Notes under the pieces: generated by a model
Database searches by the model: none
The model's input: only the letters and a program-made list of their open reading frames with translations
What the model was told of the DNA's origin: nothing
Assembly: GCF_900700375.1 (NCBI RefSeq)
Contig: NC_041712.1
Location: 22,214,444-22,278,443, forward strand
Length of the DNA: 64,000 nt
Source of the DNA: Denticeps clupeoides
Lineage: Eukaryota; Chordata; Actinopteri; Clupeiformes; Denticipitidae
Reading direction: 5' to 3'
In this document: piece by piece, positions 1 to 12,000 of the stretch
How positions within the stretch are numbered: position 1 is the first letter of the stretch
How the letters are laid out: every line of letters begins with the position of its first letter
Made by a program: the position numbers and the translations under genes

Positions 1-286
1 CCCTGCAAATCGTGTCCTGTTAGCTCCACAACATAAGGAAAGGACAAAAGAAAAAATATATTTTTACCTTCTGTTTGTGCCAGTTCACAAAAAAGGGGAA
101 CTATGCGGCACAGCAGCAGTTTGTAAATAAATGATTATTTCTATTGAAACTGAATTTAAAATATTCACAACATACTGTAGCGAGTAAACATACACTTTTT
201 GGCTCATTTAAAATTTTCAAATCCACATGTATGAAATTTAAGTGAGTGGCTCCCTCCAGTGTTGACTGCCTGTAACTAACGTACAT

Positions 287-840
287 TACCAGTCAAAAGT
301 TTGGACACCCCTGCTCATGTTTTACATTATACAGGGTGGGCCATTTATATGGACACACCTTAATAAAATGGGAATGGTTGGTGACATTGAACACATTTTA
401 TAAGTGGTCAGAAACTTGTAAATAACTCATGAAAGAATAAAGTTACGTTAAAACTAAAACCATTGTTTTTCTTGTGAAATTACCAATAAATTTGATGTGT
501 CACATGACCCTCTTCCTATTGAAAAAACGTAGCGCTCAAAAAGGACGTTAATATCACCAACCATTCCACTTTTTTTATTAAGGTTTATCCATATAAATGG
601 CCCACCCTGTAGAACAAAACTGAAGACACGAGACTGTAAAATAACACACGTGAGGTTATGTAATCAACAAAATCAACAACAAAATAGCGAAGAAGGCAAA
701 AAGTTGGAGATTTGCGTGTCTCCAAACCAGGGAGCTTTTGCTGTGATGGCAGCATTTCACACTTTTGTCTTCTGTCCACCAGCTTTAGTTAAGGTCCTGA
801 AGGTTTATGCTGAACGCATTCCCTCATTTTAATGAGCCTC
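287..840 (+). mobile_element. Old Tc1-like transposon fragment, interrupted by the MITE
   Basis: The sequence begins with the fish Tc1-type terminal motif ACCAGTCAAAAGTTTGGACA and resumes after the MITE with typical subterminal sequence (AACTGAAGACACGAGACTG). The last part, about 780-840, resembles the complement of 10570-10640 in slc12a9 intron 2, which carries the same terminal motif. No transposase reading frame is left. The right boundary is approximate. Confidence 0.5.
332..609. mobile_element. Short non-autonomous DNA transposon (MITE) with terminal inverted repeats
   Basis: The ends are long, imperfect inverted repeats. The left end starts CAGGGTGGGCCATTTATATG and the right end is its near-complement, closing ...GGCCCACCCTG. 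A TA dinucleotide flanks both sides (330-331 and 610-611), as expected for a Tc1/mariner-type target duplication. The interior is AT-rich and has no transposase. It sits inside an older Tc1-like fragment (see 287-840). Confidence 0.75.
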
Positions 841-1324
841 TAATGATGATGACAATAGTGAACAAAGCAGCTATGAAGGTAAAAACGAGGTGACTCTGAC
901 AAATATTAAATATGTTTACTAAAACGTTTTAAAGGCTCCACTGTAGTCTTCATAACCATCGCAGGGAAGGTGTGTCTCACTTTTACATCATTTATTTATC
1001 TGTCTGCAGTGCTGAACCAGGTTCTGTCGCCGTTCTTCGATCTCCGTGAGGGGATTCCGGTTCATTTTAAGAGACTCGTCACGTCATCTCAGAACAGCCC
1101 AGCTCTTCTAATTAAATCCACGCACCTTCTAATTTCCTCTTCCAGGCCCCACGTCCACCCCGCATGACGTCACCAGGAAGCACTCACAGCCTGTTCAGAA
1201 CTCGGAACTTTATCAGAAACGTCCCAGTACATTGGCTTTTTATTACACGTGCTCGCTGGTGTGACTCCAAACAGAAGTGACTAATGGCGGATAATATGTC
1301 ACCGATAATCTGCTGGCTGTAGCT

Positions 1325-1325
<1 letters not shown>

Positions 1326-1359
<34 letters not shown>
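1326..1359. repeat. (CA)n microsatellite
   Basis: About 16 perfect CA units. Downstream, 1531-1593 holds an (ATT)n run followed by (AAT)n sequence that could pair with it. The whole 841-1890 stretch shows no gene that I can support. Confidence 0.9.
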
Positions 1360-1360
<1 letters not shown>

Positions 1361-1899
1361 ACGTGCGCAGATAGATCAAGTGAGCAAGACACTAGCGTGA
1401 GGGATGAGAGAATCATCATCATCATCATGTTCACATTTGTCATAATCTATTTATAGCGCACTAACGTGTTTTTTTTATGTATAATCGCACTGTTACAGTA
1501 AATTGTGCAAATACCAACACCTGATTAGCATTATTCTATTATTATTATTATTATTAGGGATAATAATAATACTATATTATTATTATTATTATACACTTTC
1601 ATTACAGATAATATATTCTGCGTTGAAAGTGTTTTTTGTCTCCGTCACTATGACGGCTCGTCCTGATTCCGTTATCCGCTTTTAGACCTAATCAGCACCG
1701 AACCCGCGTCTCACCGCGGCGGATTTGTTTTGTTCCTCCGGGGTATATCGTGCTTTGCTGGTTTTAGTACGATATGTTTTTTTCCCCTGGAAACTCATTT
1801 TTATCGCAGCAGAATATGAATAACGGACAGACGGATTATTATATTATTATTATTACTATTATTATTCAAAGCGCAATTGCTCTATTAAATGGTGTGGAC

Positions 1900-2086
1900 G
1901 GAACTGTACAGAACTTGCGCACCGGACATTTAAAGTCACGGGCCGCCAGAAGACAGCGGCCCAGGCCCCCATGCCCTTATCTGGCCATGAGTTGGGTGGG
2001 GTTTAGGCGCCAGGGGGCGTGGCGCGGTCCCGCCGCCAGGTATAAATCGTGCGTGCGCGGCGCGCCAGGGTCCGGATCAGGGTCCC
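1900..2086 (+). promoter_or_regulatory. GC-rich proximal promoter with TATA box for the hsd20b2-like gene
   Basis: A TATAAAT box at 2041-2047 lies 40 bp before the ATG at 2087, which leaves room for only a very short 5' UTR if the TATA box is used. Upstream, 1976-1985 reads CCTTATCTGG, which overlaps a GATA-type TTATCT and resembles a CArG box. The surrounding 130 bp is GC-rich. The assignment rests on position; factor binding is not shown. Confidence 0.6.
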
Positions 2087-5075
2087 ATGGAGCGCCTCGT
2101 CTTCTGCCTCGGCGCCGCCGCGCTCCTGCGTCTCCTGCTGAAGTGGTCGTGGAGGGCCTGGTGTGGGTTCAGGGTCCACGTGCTGTCGCGGTTCCTGCAG
2201 GTGGACCTGCGGACGTACGGGCGGTGGGCTGGTGAGGGTCTCCGTGTTCCTTTAGCACAGTGGCGGTTTGCAATGAAACCAGTTAGAGTTGTGAATAAAA
2301 AGTCCTGGAGGAGGACAAGGATTAAGATTTTTTTGTAATGGGCGGCAGCAGATTGACTTTTGGCCTGAAGGATGTGCTGCTTTTCAGGTACTTTGCTCTG
2401 GAGGAATGAGAGGAGCCAGGAATGAATAGTTTCACGTTTATTAACGCAGGTAGATTACTGCACGGGACATCGTATGGTCAGGTTTGCATCAGGAAGGGCA
2501 TCGCTGGTTTATCCTGGAGAAATTTACATTTTATTTTAGTGCTTTTATTGAAAAAAAGTGATCAGGTATATCGGCAGATCTTTCTGTCTCTGCTGGTGCT
2601 CGAAACCTCTTGTGTTTGTCGCACGCAGTTGTGACCGGTGCGACCTCAGGCATTGGACGGGCATATGCAAACGAGGTGAGTGGCACCGAGGTGGCAAAAC
2701 AACGTGGCAGGTTAATATTAAACCATCAGGCGGTGATGTAAGCATCGTGTTTCCTCGCCCGTGTGTCTGCAGCTGGCCAGGAGAGGCATGGACATCGTGC
2801 TGATCAGCAGGTCGGCAGAGAAGCTCCGCCAGGTCGCTGGGGACATAGGTGAGTTCCGCAACTCAAAACGAGAGCTCACCGGATTCAGTACCACTTTTTT
2901 CTCCTTCAATTAATTCCGTCCATAATTCCAATTTATAAACAATGAATAAACGTTCTCTTTTTCATACATGTTTCAGAGAGCCGCTTTGGACGAAAGACCC
3001 GGGTCATCCAGACAGATTTCACAGAGGGTCCCAGCATCTACGCCGCCATAGAGGGGGGTCTGCAGGGGCTGGACATTGGGATTCTCGGTACGTGCAGGGT
3101 TGGTAGAACTGTACGTTCTGCCGTTCTGCCGGGTCTCATGACTTTCCCGTTCGCTCCACCAGTGAACAATGTGGGCATGAACTACTCCGAGCTGTTGAGC
3201 CGCTTCCTGGACATACCCAGCCCTGAGCAGGTACGGCAACCCTCACGTCCACGCGTTCACCCTGTATGAATCTCAGCGTGTAACCACGTGTCATATCTGC
3301 TTGCTGTTCCCATGACGTCCAGAAAATCACACAGGTCATCAATTGTAACATCATGTCCGTCACCCAGGTGAGTCACCCTTGCTCGGAACTTTGCAAAGAG
3401 TCCAGATTCTCTGCTATGCTGGTAGTACTTCCAATTTATATAATGCTTCCCACCCAAGATAAGCTTTTTTAATGCGCTCTACACGTATGAGCGAATTTAA
3501 ATGTTCTGCAGCTTTACATTTACATTTACAGCATTTATCAGACGCCCTTATCCAGAGCGACTTACAATCAGTAGTTACAGGGACAGTCCCCCCTGGAGCA
3601 ACTTAGGGTTAAGTGTCTTGCTCAGGGACACAATGGTAGTAAGTGGGATTTGAACCTGGGTCTTCTGGTTCATAGGCGAGTGTGTTACCCACTAGGCTAC
3701 TACCACCCTTAATTTAAACCATCATAAGGCTGCGAGTAGCTGTGCTAACCACGATCCTGGTGTTGTTCCTCCTCAGATGACGCGGCTGGTTCTACCACGC
3801 ATGATTGAAAGGTGCAGATTCATTGTTCTGGTCCTCGAGATGCCATACCGGCCACAGAGCTGGTGCCGGAGTCCAGCGGAACGTTTCTTTTGACAGTTGC
3901 GTGTGTCTGGTTTGTCCCCGTAGGAGGAAGGGCCTCGTCATAAATATTTCCTCCGAGGCCGGATCGCAGCCCCAGCCCATGTTAGCGATGTACAGCGCTA
4001 CAAAGGTGAGGACGCTGGCCCGCTGTGCCGTCAAGTTTAATGCCGTATGCATGTGGTATGATACGCCATGCGAGCTCCATTAAACTGCCAGGGCTTCTCA
4101 TTAACTGTCTGTGGGACCTTCTAGATATTTGTGACCTATTTCTCAAGATGTCTGGACGCAGAGTACAGGTTGCGTGGGATCACTGTTCAGGTAACGGAGA
4201 AATAAGTGACTGAGAGGGGAATTTTTTCCAGAGGCACTTTTCCTCACTCTGATCCTCCTCTTCAGTGTGTGGCTCCCTTCATGGTGTTCACCAACATGAC
4301 TCGGCACTTGGGTGTCAACCCGCTGGCGAAGAGGGCACCAGAGTTCGCCTGGGAGGCGCTGAACACGGTGGGACATGCCACCTTCACCAGCGGCTGCATG
4401 TCTCACGCCCTGCAGGTCAGACACACACTCACAAAACCGACGTACATTGTTGACATTATGAATGGCATAATGTCAATGCAAGCTAATCGAACCCTTACTC
4501 ATTTGCATCACGAGTGCAATGGTGTCTCTCAGTATAAAACCATGTAACCATATAAAAACCCATGTCTTATATACAGAAAATATAAAAACTAAAACAAGTC
4601 ATTCATATTAACTGAGTGTCTGGTGCCTCATCAAATGTGGACTTATTCAAGCTCTTCTATGCCGCCATATGTATATTATCAATATGAATATTTCTATATT
4701 CATGTATATCAATGGGTTAAGGTTGCCAGTTCGAATCCCTGAACCACCAAGGTGCCACTGAGCAAAGTACCGTCCCCACATGCCTGTCATGGCTGCCCAC
4801 TGCTCACCAAGGGTGATGTTAAAAGCATAGGACACATTTCATTGTGCTGTGCTACAGTGTTTGACAATGACAACCATTTCACTTTCATGTATTGTCACAC
4901 CAAAATCCTAATCTAATCGCAGACTTTCAATCATCAGAACCTCGCCCTGTCCATCTTCTTCCCGGACTGGCTGCGTCTCTCATCCTTCTGCATGAAGCAC
5001 ATGGAAGATTATGCCCAGCGCGTCCGACAGCAGGGCAAGGAAGCCCTGGACAGTTCCACCTACAAAGAGGAGTAA
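2087..5075 (+). CDS. hsd20b2: Steroid dehydrogenase of the HSD17B3/HSD17B12/HSD20B2 family (best guess 20-beta-HSD type 2)
   Basis: Eleven coding exons: 2087-2231, 2629-2675, 2773-2848, 2977-3087, 3163-3230, 3323-3367, 3777-3811, 3924-4005, 4125-4190, 4266-4415, 4938-5075. Together they give 320 residues, and every junction is GT-AG and in frame. The N-terminus is a hydrophobic, Trp-rich anchor (1-25), suggesting an ER-membrane enzyme. Short-chain dehydrogenase motifs are visible: cofactor loop TGATSGIG (51-58), NNVG (128-131), catalytic Ser186, and Tyr199-x3-Lys203 in YSATK. The fish enzyme HSD20B2 reduces cortisone to 20-beta-hydroxycortisone and so helps clear glucocorticoid. The symbol is tentative, because hsd17b3 and hsd17b12 paralogues share these motifs. 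There is no C-terminal KKxx retrieval signal (the protein ends STYKEE), which argues against HSD17B12. The last exon could also start at 4923, adding TFNHQ. The gene is convergent with slc12a9. Confidence 0.85.
3513..3708 (-). repeat. tRNA-derived SINE, family A, near full length
   Basis: Read on the minus strand, it has a tRNA-like head with A-box (TAGCCTAGTGGGTAACAC) and B-box (GGTTCAAATCC type), a body with TGTCCCTGAGCAAGACACTT, and the tail GTCGCTCTGGATAAGGGCGT ending in repeated TAAATGTAAATG. Eight other copies or fragments of this family are in the window. It lies in intron 6 of the hsd20b2-like gene. Confidence 0.85.
4715..4890 (+). repeat. tRNA-derived SINE, family B, truncated
   Basis: It contains the family-B body CATGGCTGCCCACTGCTCAC, preceded by a B-box-like GGTTGCCAGTTCGAATCCCT, and ends in TCACTTTCATG. 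The tRNA head is cut short. It lies in intron 10 of the hsd20b2-like gene. Confidence 0.8.
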
Positions 5076-6006
5076 AGCAGGAGCAGCACACATGCACACA
5101 AGAATATCAATTCGAAGAAATCAAATTCTCGATATCCTGATATATGAGGATATCAAATCAGCATAGGACAAAACAGAAAGCTTGTGTTTCTGCACAGCCG
5201 GTATTAATGAATTCTGTCTTTATTTTTGCATCCTGGAAAACTGGTTATCAGTGGGTTTTAAATGGTTTACTTTTAGTCAGATGTGATTGTCTAATGTGTG
5301 TGAGTGTGTGTGTGTGCAAGATGCAATTTCTTATCCGAATGTGTCATTATGTTTGTTATTTATTATGCGTGCACTTGGAAAAATCACAAAGTAAAAAGCC
5401 TGTTGTGTACAAAAAGACATAAATTCCGTACATTCATACCAGTAAGAGTCGAACAGAAAACATTTAGCAACATTACCGGAGTAAAACAGCGCTCCGCCAC
5501 CCCAAGCACATGCTCACGTCGCAGCTTAATAGCTTACATGTCTGAAGACGTACAGGCACAGTAGTTACTGCAATCGCGAATAAAGTACCATGTTATGGAT
5601 ATAACTGCATGATTCCAGAATTGAAACCATTATTTTCAGCCCAAATGCTAAGGAGATTTTTCAGGTTACTTGAACGTCCCAAATTTAAAGCTGATGGTAG
5701 CCATAGGCACACAGATCACATATAAAGGAATAAAAATGCAGACGGAACCATGCAAGGATTCATCTGAATGCCCAACTCCTACACAGCCATGGAAAGAGTT
5801 TTCTAAATAACAAATTAAGAATACAGTAGGTCCTCAAGCCACAAACTGCATGTTTTATAGTAAATATATGCTTCAAGAAATGTCACCAAAAATAAGTTAC
5901 ATTTTTAAATATGTTTACCACACCTCATGTTTACTACGCACGTTTCATGAAATATTTCGATTTATATAAAACGAGGTTGATACGGAAATAAAAATTACAC
6001 ACACTC
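5076..6006. other. Convergent intergenic spacer with probable overlapping 3' UTRs
   Basis: No coding sequence is supported here. Candidate plus-strand polyadenylation signals AATAAA are at 5579-5584, 5729-5734 and 5987-5992, for the hsd20b2-like gene. Minus-strand signals (TTTATT on the plus strand) are at 5219-5224 and 5359-5364, for slc12a9. If signals on both strands are used, the two 3' UTRs overlap. Confidence 0.5.
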
Positions 6007-9000
6007 TCACAGCTCAGTGCACATGACTGGGGTCAGTCCATGAATTAAAAGGGTCGGCCCTAGCCCCTGTGACAGAGCATCCAGTTGGGCCAGGAACAGC
6101 TTCCATTGGCTGGATTGAGTGGGTGGGCGGGGCAAATAGAGGAAACGCACGGCGGCTTGGGCACTGTGCTCCTTCAGCAGGCCGTTAACTGCGAACAGGA
6201 AGTCCTGCGAGGGCAAGTGAGCGGCCTTGCTCTCATCGGCCAGCATTCCCGGCTCCTTCCCGCCCTCTCTCAGCAGCCTCACCACGGCGTCCCACGGCAC
6301 GATCTTAATCTCCGCTCGGATACGCAGTTTCCTCAGGAGCTCTCGGAAGCACTCCTCTCGGACCACCCAGCTCTGGTCGTCCCGATCGAGCTCCACGCAC
6401 AGGAAGATGCGCATGCGTGCGCGGCGCCACCCGGTGGCCATATTCAGCACACAGGCCATCTGCAGTAGGAACAGGCTGCAGACGTCCGCATAGCTGCTCC
6501 TCCCAGGATGCAGCAGGTTCAGGGGCCACACGTCGATGGTCTTCTCCGACTCCTCCCCGCCGGAGCCCCGGGAATCACCTGGCATCTGGTGGAAGTATCG
6601 GCCCAGGCACACGTTCTTGCTCATCTTGATGGCATCAGAGATGATGCCGACGTACTCGTCTGGGGAGAGCGAGCGGGGGCTCTCTGTGTCTCTCACCGGG
6701 GGGAAGTACGCCTGCAGGGACGGCAGGTCCACGCCGAAATCGTCACGCTTGTCACGGTTATCGCCATCACAGTTGCAGAATTTGGGGTCCTGCAGGAGGC
6801 AGTCTTCTGGGAAGCTGTTGTCGTAGAAACCCAGGACAAGGGTGTTGGGCTTCATACCTCCTGAGTGGTCAAAAAATGAGAATAAAAAGGAGAAACGGGT
6901 TAACCCTTTTGCGGACGGTAGTCACTGCAGTTGCAAGCTGTTTGAATTCCATTAAACTCTCCATGCATCAGTTAGGTCAGGAGTATTTTTTTTTTTTTTT
7001 TGCCATATTCCTACCCAGTCCAGTGATCCGCAGTAAGTGCTGAGTTCCCTGCCGGACCGAAGGTGACAGGGTCAGATCCACAAAAGCTTTCACGCCCAGC
7101 TTATCGACCAGACTCAGCCAGAAGTTGTACTGCTGCTGCACCGGGTCTGAGGGCAGGAGGTCTGGGCAAAAAGAAAAAAGGAGGTCATTGTGGGGCGGCC
7201 ATGCAAATGTGACATGACGCCAGTTGGCCATGACGGGTAGTTTACTGGTTAAAAAAACTGAAAGGTCGTACCCAAATCTCCCAGCTGCACGTGGCCCAGG
7301 ACGTACAGACCGCCCTTTTTCATCTGGTTGACGAAACTGATAATCTGGCAGGACGAGCGCGGGTTCGCCACCATGAGCAGCACCTGAGGCCTCCAGAACT
7401 TCACATGGTCCTTACGAACGTCCAACATGAGCAGGTACTTGCGCACCTAACACACACATAGACTTATACACGTCTGCGGGTATTGTGGCCCTGTGGCGTG
7501 ATGGTGCGTGAGCGTGTGTACCTGGTGAAAGATGAGGGCTTGGCTGATGTAGCCCCAGCTGCTGGTCGGGGAGCGGTAGTGCAGGAACAGCACCAGCAGA
7601 AGCAGCATGACGATGCTGGCCGAGGAGTAGGCGGGGTTTATCACAAACATCATCGCCAAGCAGCTCAGCATCCCCAGCAGACACGTGTACCATGAGAAGA
7701 ACTGGAACGTGGGCCTAAGAACAGGAAGGAAGAGGAACTTGATTCAAGCCGATCCCAGGTTAGAGGTGAATGATTTGTCATCTAGTACCGGAAGTTGGGA
7801 GCTGATGCCCACTCCAGTGCCAGGCAGGCCATGTCCACAGCTGCGTAGGCCAGCAGGTAAAACACGGTCACCAGCCCAGCGATGACGTTGAGCTCTGCAG
7901 CAAACACTGTGCACTGCAAGAAAAAACAGAATCATCACAACAAGCCAACACAGACGCCATTGCTATTAGCGCGCAGCGATGCACGGACCTGCACCAGTCC
8001 CCAGGTGTACAGCACTGACACCCACGGGTTCCCAGAGCTGGAGGTGATGGCAGCTGGGGCTAATGGCCATCCTGCAATGCAACCGCAACGTCACGCAGGA
8101 ATATATTTCTCTCTCCCTAGCCCATGAACCCACCAAACAGCTTGTCGATGGCGAGCGCATGCAGGATGCGAGATGCTCCAATCAGAGCAGACATGGCGGC
8201 AGAGAAGGAGGCGCAGTACACGCCGATCACCACGAATGGCGGCCAGACGTTGATGCGCTGGAAGAAGCTGTAGTCCTGGATCAGCAGAGTCCTGAAAAAC
8301 CATTGTTTGTATTGGTTGTTTGTATTCATTTGATTTTATTCTCAGAATTTCACTATTTCAAAGCAATAAAGCAACAACACAAAAGAGGGCTGTGTTCACA
8401 GACAGGAAGTAAAAGGTCAAGTCCAGCGGGGTTTCAGAACATGTGCCGTTGCTATAATAACACAGTTATGAGCTGGTACTGACTCTAAAGAATATCCGAT
8501 GTTGCTTATAAAATTCTGTCTTGTTGCTAAGCAGCATCAGAATATAATAAACAAAGATGAATGCAATTCGAACCGGCAACCTTCAGATTATAAGTCTGCT
8601 TCCTCACCCACTAGGCCACCACTGCCTAGGACATGCAGTCAGATCACTGATATTGCAAGATGGTGCTTTGATCAAAATAATCCACTAAAGGTGGTGCTGC
8701 TCCAATCAGATGTCAGTGATCTTAGGTCTCAGGTATGAGACCGAAGTCACCCGCTCACATGTCGAGTGTCATTTAGAAAAACCTTTTTGTAAATATCAAA
8801 TAAATGTGGCATAAAATCAATAAAATTATATTACTGATTCCAGCTTTCTTCTCATTTACCTGTCACACGTAGCGCTGACCAGCAGGAAGAGGAAGATGTA
8901 GACAGTAAACGTGCAGAAGACGGCGATGATGGTGCCTTTAGGAATGGACACATTGGGGTTCTTCAGTTCCCCTGCAGACACACAAACGGATCACACATTA

Positions 9001-12000
9001 TAATGGTTCTACGCGTCCGCTCAAAACAGACCTGAACACGTGTGAAGAGCCAGGACTGTGGTCGATGAATCGTTACTCTACATTCGGCTCTTTACTGAGA
9101 AGAGGAAGTGAGGTACCAGACATGTTGGCCCCGGTCATGATCCCAGTGCAGCTGGTGAACATGACAGCGAACACGGTGGCGAAGGACATCATCCTGTTGG
9201 TGCTGTAGTCCAGAGAGTAGCCCGCTGTGGAAGTATGGAGACAAGCAGTCATTCATTTTTAGATTATATATGTTATATATAAGATATATCATTACGTGAA
9301 AAGGTTCATTTGTTTTTGTAAGTTAATTTTAAAGATATTGGGTTATCAGGCACAATCATCAGAATAAAATCAAAAATAGCATATATGATTATAAATGACA
9401 AAAACAAGTAACCTTTTCCCACAATATATTAACTTTGTACATGCACTAGTAATACATGTAGACACAACCCGTCCTCTTATGACATTCAAGCATACAGCAA
9501 CATCCTGCTTCTGGTTTACAAAGAACTTCACAAAAAGGAAGCAGAATTTCCCTCCAACGTGGTTTAATGAATCTAAACTACGAGAGGCGATGTTTATCAG
9601 TGCTGCGCAGCTCTTGTTCACATTTACATTAATTAATAACACTGTTTGGGTGCATCAAAATGCATCTGCCAATGCCAATAAAACCATTTCTGTCTGTTGT
9701 TTCAGCACTGTGGGGAAAAATGATTGATAATAAGATGCCCTGCCCCCAAACCCACGGCTTAAGAGGCTCTTCAGCGTGGCGGTGCTGAAGCCCGTGTAGC
9801 TGGCGTTGTACACCATGGTGTTGTTGGCGCCGGCGCTGTGGGTGATGACGAAGGCCCGGGCCTCCACCACAAACGGACTGACGAGGACGGAGAGCAGGGC
9901 GACGGCGACCACCAGCAGGATGATGAACACGGCTTGGGAGTAGATGCGCGCCCCCACCAGACACACCAGCAGGCACAGCAGCAGCACGGCCGAGGCGTAG
10001 AGCACCGTGAACCAGTAGCCCTGCGGCAGGACGTGCAAGCCCGTCGCCCGCGAAGACGCTGCAGAGAGAAGTCGGCGTGAAACGCCGTTTCCTACGGAGA
10101 TTAGACAAGAGACCGCTGGCGTGGAAAACAGATGGATATCTAAGTGCCTGGACATAACATCAAGTGGTGGAGATGCATGACAGTCAATTAGTAGCAGCAA
10201 AAATTGATGTGACATGCAGGGCCGCAATAAAAGATGTACCCCTGTCAAGCATGGTGTCAGGATTCACAGAAAAACGTGGAAAAAAAACGCACCTGGATCC
10301 TGCCCAAAAACATCCAGTATGGCCTCCACCAGTCCCAGCACGTACACGCCACACGCACACACCTTGGCCAGGTAGAACATCAGGCCGATGCTGCCACCAA
10401 ACTCTGGGCCCAAAGAACGGCTTATCATGACTGACGGCCATGAAGTGAAGGCGTGGCAACGGTCCAGTTTAATGATTGTAAAGCGATGAACGCTGTCAAA
10501 CATGCGCTACCAGTCAAAAGTTTGGACGCCCCTACTCTGTGGCAGTAATGGACACAAAGCAGGCATGGCTGCTTCATGAGATGCTCATTAACATGAGGGA
10601 ATGATGAGAAAGCGTTCAGCATGAACCTTTAGGACTGCTGGTGGTTTATTCATCCTGTTTTAAAATTTCAGTAGAGTTTGGAAGCAGAAGATCTGCATAA
10701 GTCAAAATATTATCTACAATACAAGGTCGCTGACCATGTCAAGGATACAGTAAGCTCCGCCTCCCTCCACAGCTCCATTGGTGGAGATGGCACAGATGGA
10801 TAAAACGGTCAGGGAGATGATGAAATAGGCCACGCCCAGCATCAACAGTCCATGCAGGAGACCAGCGTGGCCGACAACGAAACCTTGCACACAAATAAAT
10901 GATTGACGTTAAAGGGACAACCTGAGGTGGGCGATTACATTCCATTTATACCTCAACCTGAGTAAAGATGCAAAAGCATTTGCATTCAAATGTACTTAAG
11001 TAACAGAAATAAAATAACTAAGGCTGTAATGTGGCGATATTTCCACTAGGTAGAACTAGTGTTGTTTTCGTCAACAAAATTTTTGACAAAATATCTAAGT
11101 CAACGAACCTTTATGACGTAACTGAAATGAGATGAGACGTAAAATGCTGGTCATGTGACAATAACTATAATGAAATCTATCATGTAATATTGTTAAAACT
11201 ATAACGAAATATATCATGTAATATTGTTAAAACTAGACGAAATCTAGATGAGACATTCTTTCGATCTTTGGACGCACTCATTACAGTGAAGTGGAAAAGA
11301 AAACAGAATGTGTGGTCCAAAAACACGGGGAGAAATGCCACGGGGAGGTCACTGGAATGGATGTAGAATGTTCTTGAGGTAACAATACAATAATAATAAG
11401 AAGAATTTATGAAATGGGTTTGACTAAAAGTCTGTTCTACTAGGTACTTGTACTATACTGACAGGGTTAAATAGAATTGCATTACTGAAAAAAGAGTGTA
11501 AATTCAATTTTCATTGACTAAAAATAGACTAAATTTAATCAGTTTTTGTTGAATAAAACTAGACTAAAATAGAATCCTGGCTAAAATATGACTAAAATGC
11601 TCAGACTTTTAATCAACTGAAACTTGACCATATGCAAAGTCTAAAACAGACCACAAAAAAACATCTATAGGTAGAACCATATGGTTTGTTGACTGCGAAT
11701 TAACAAAATTCAAGAACTGGCAACATTTCGGTTTAAAATTTAGTTTGAGAAAAACTTTGATTATACTCAAATTCAATATAACAGGAAAAAGTGCTTCTAT
11801 AAATCCAGATGTCAGCCATTGAATATTTCTGTATTTTAGTCACGTATTCCCCTGATGGGTTTCTTTGTTTTGACCTGTTACTCTTTCATCCAATCATCCA
11901 AATGATAGGAAAATAAGTTGTGTAGATTTCAGATAATAGAGAGCAGCTTTCCCCGGAATGGTAGACCCTCCACCCACCCCGAGCCCAGACGACATTTTCA

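Noticed and set aside
1774-2235. 153-codon open frame (+)
   Set aside because: It crosses the promoter and is out of frame with the real exon 1 at 2087; GC-rich shadow.
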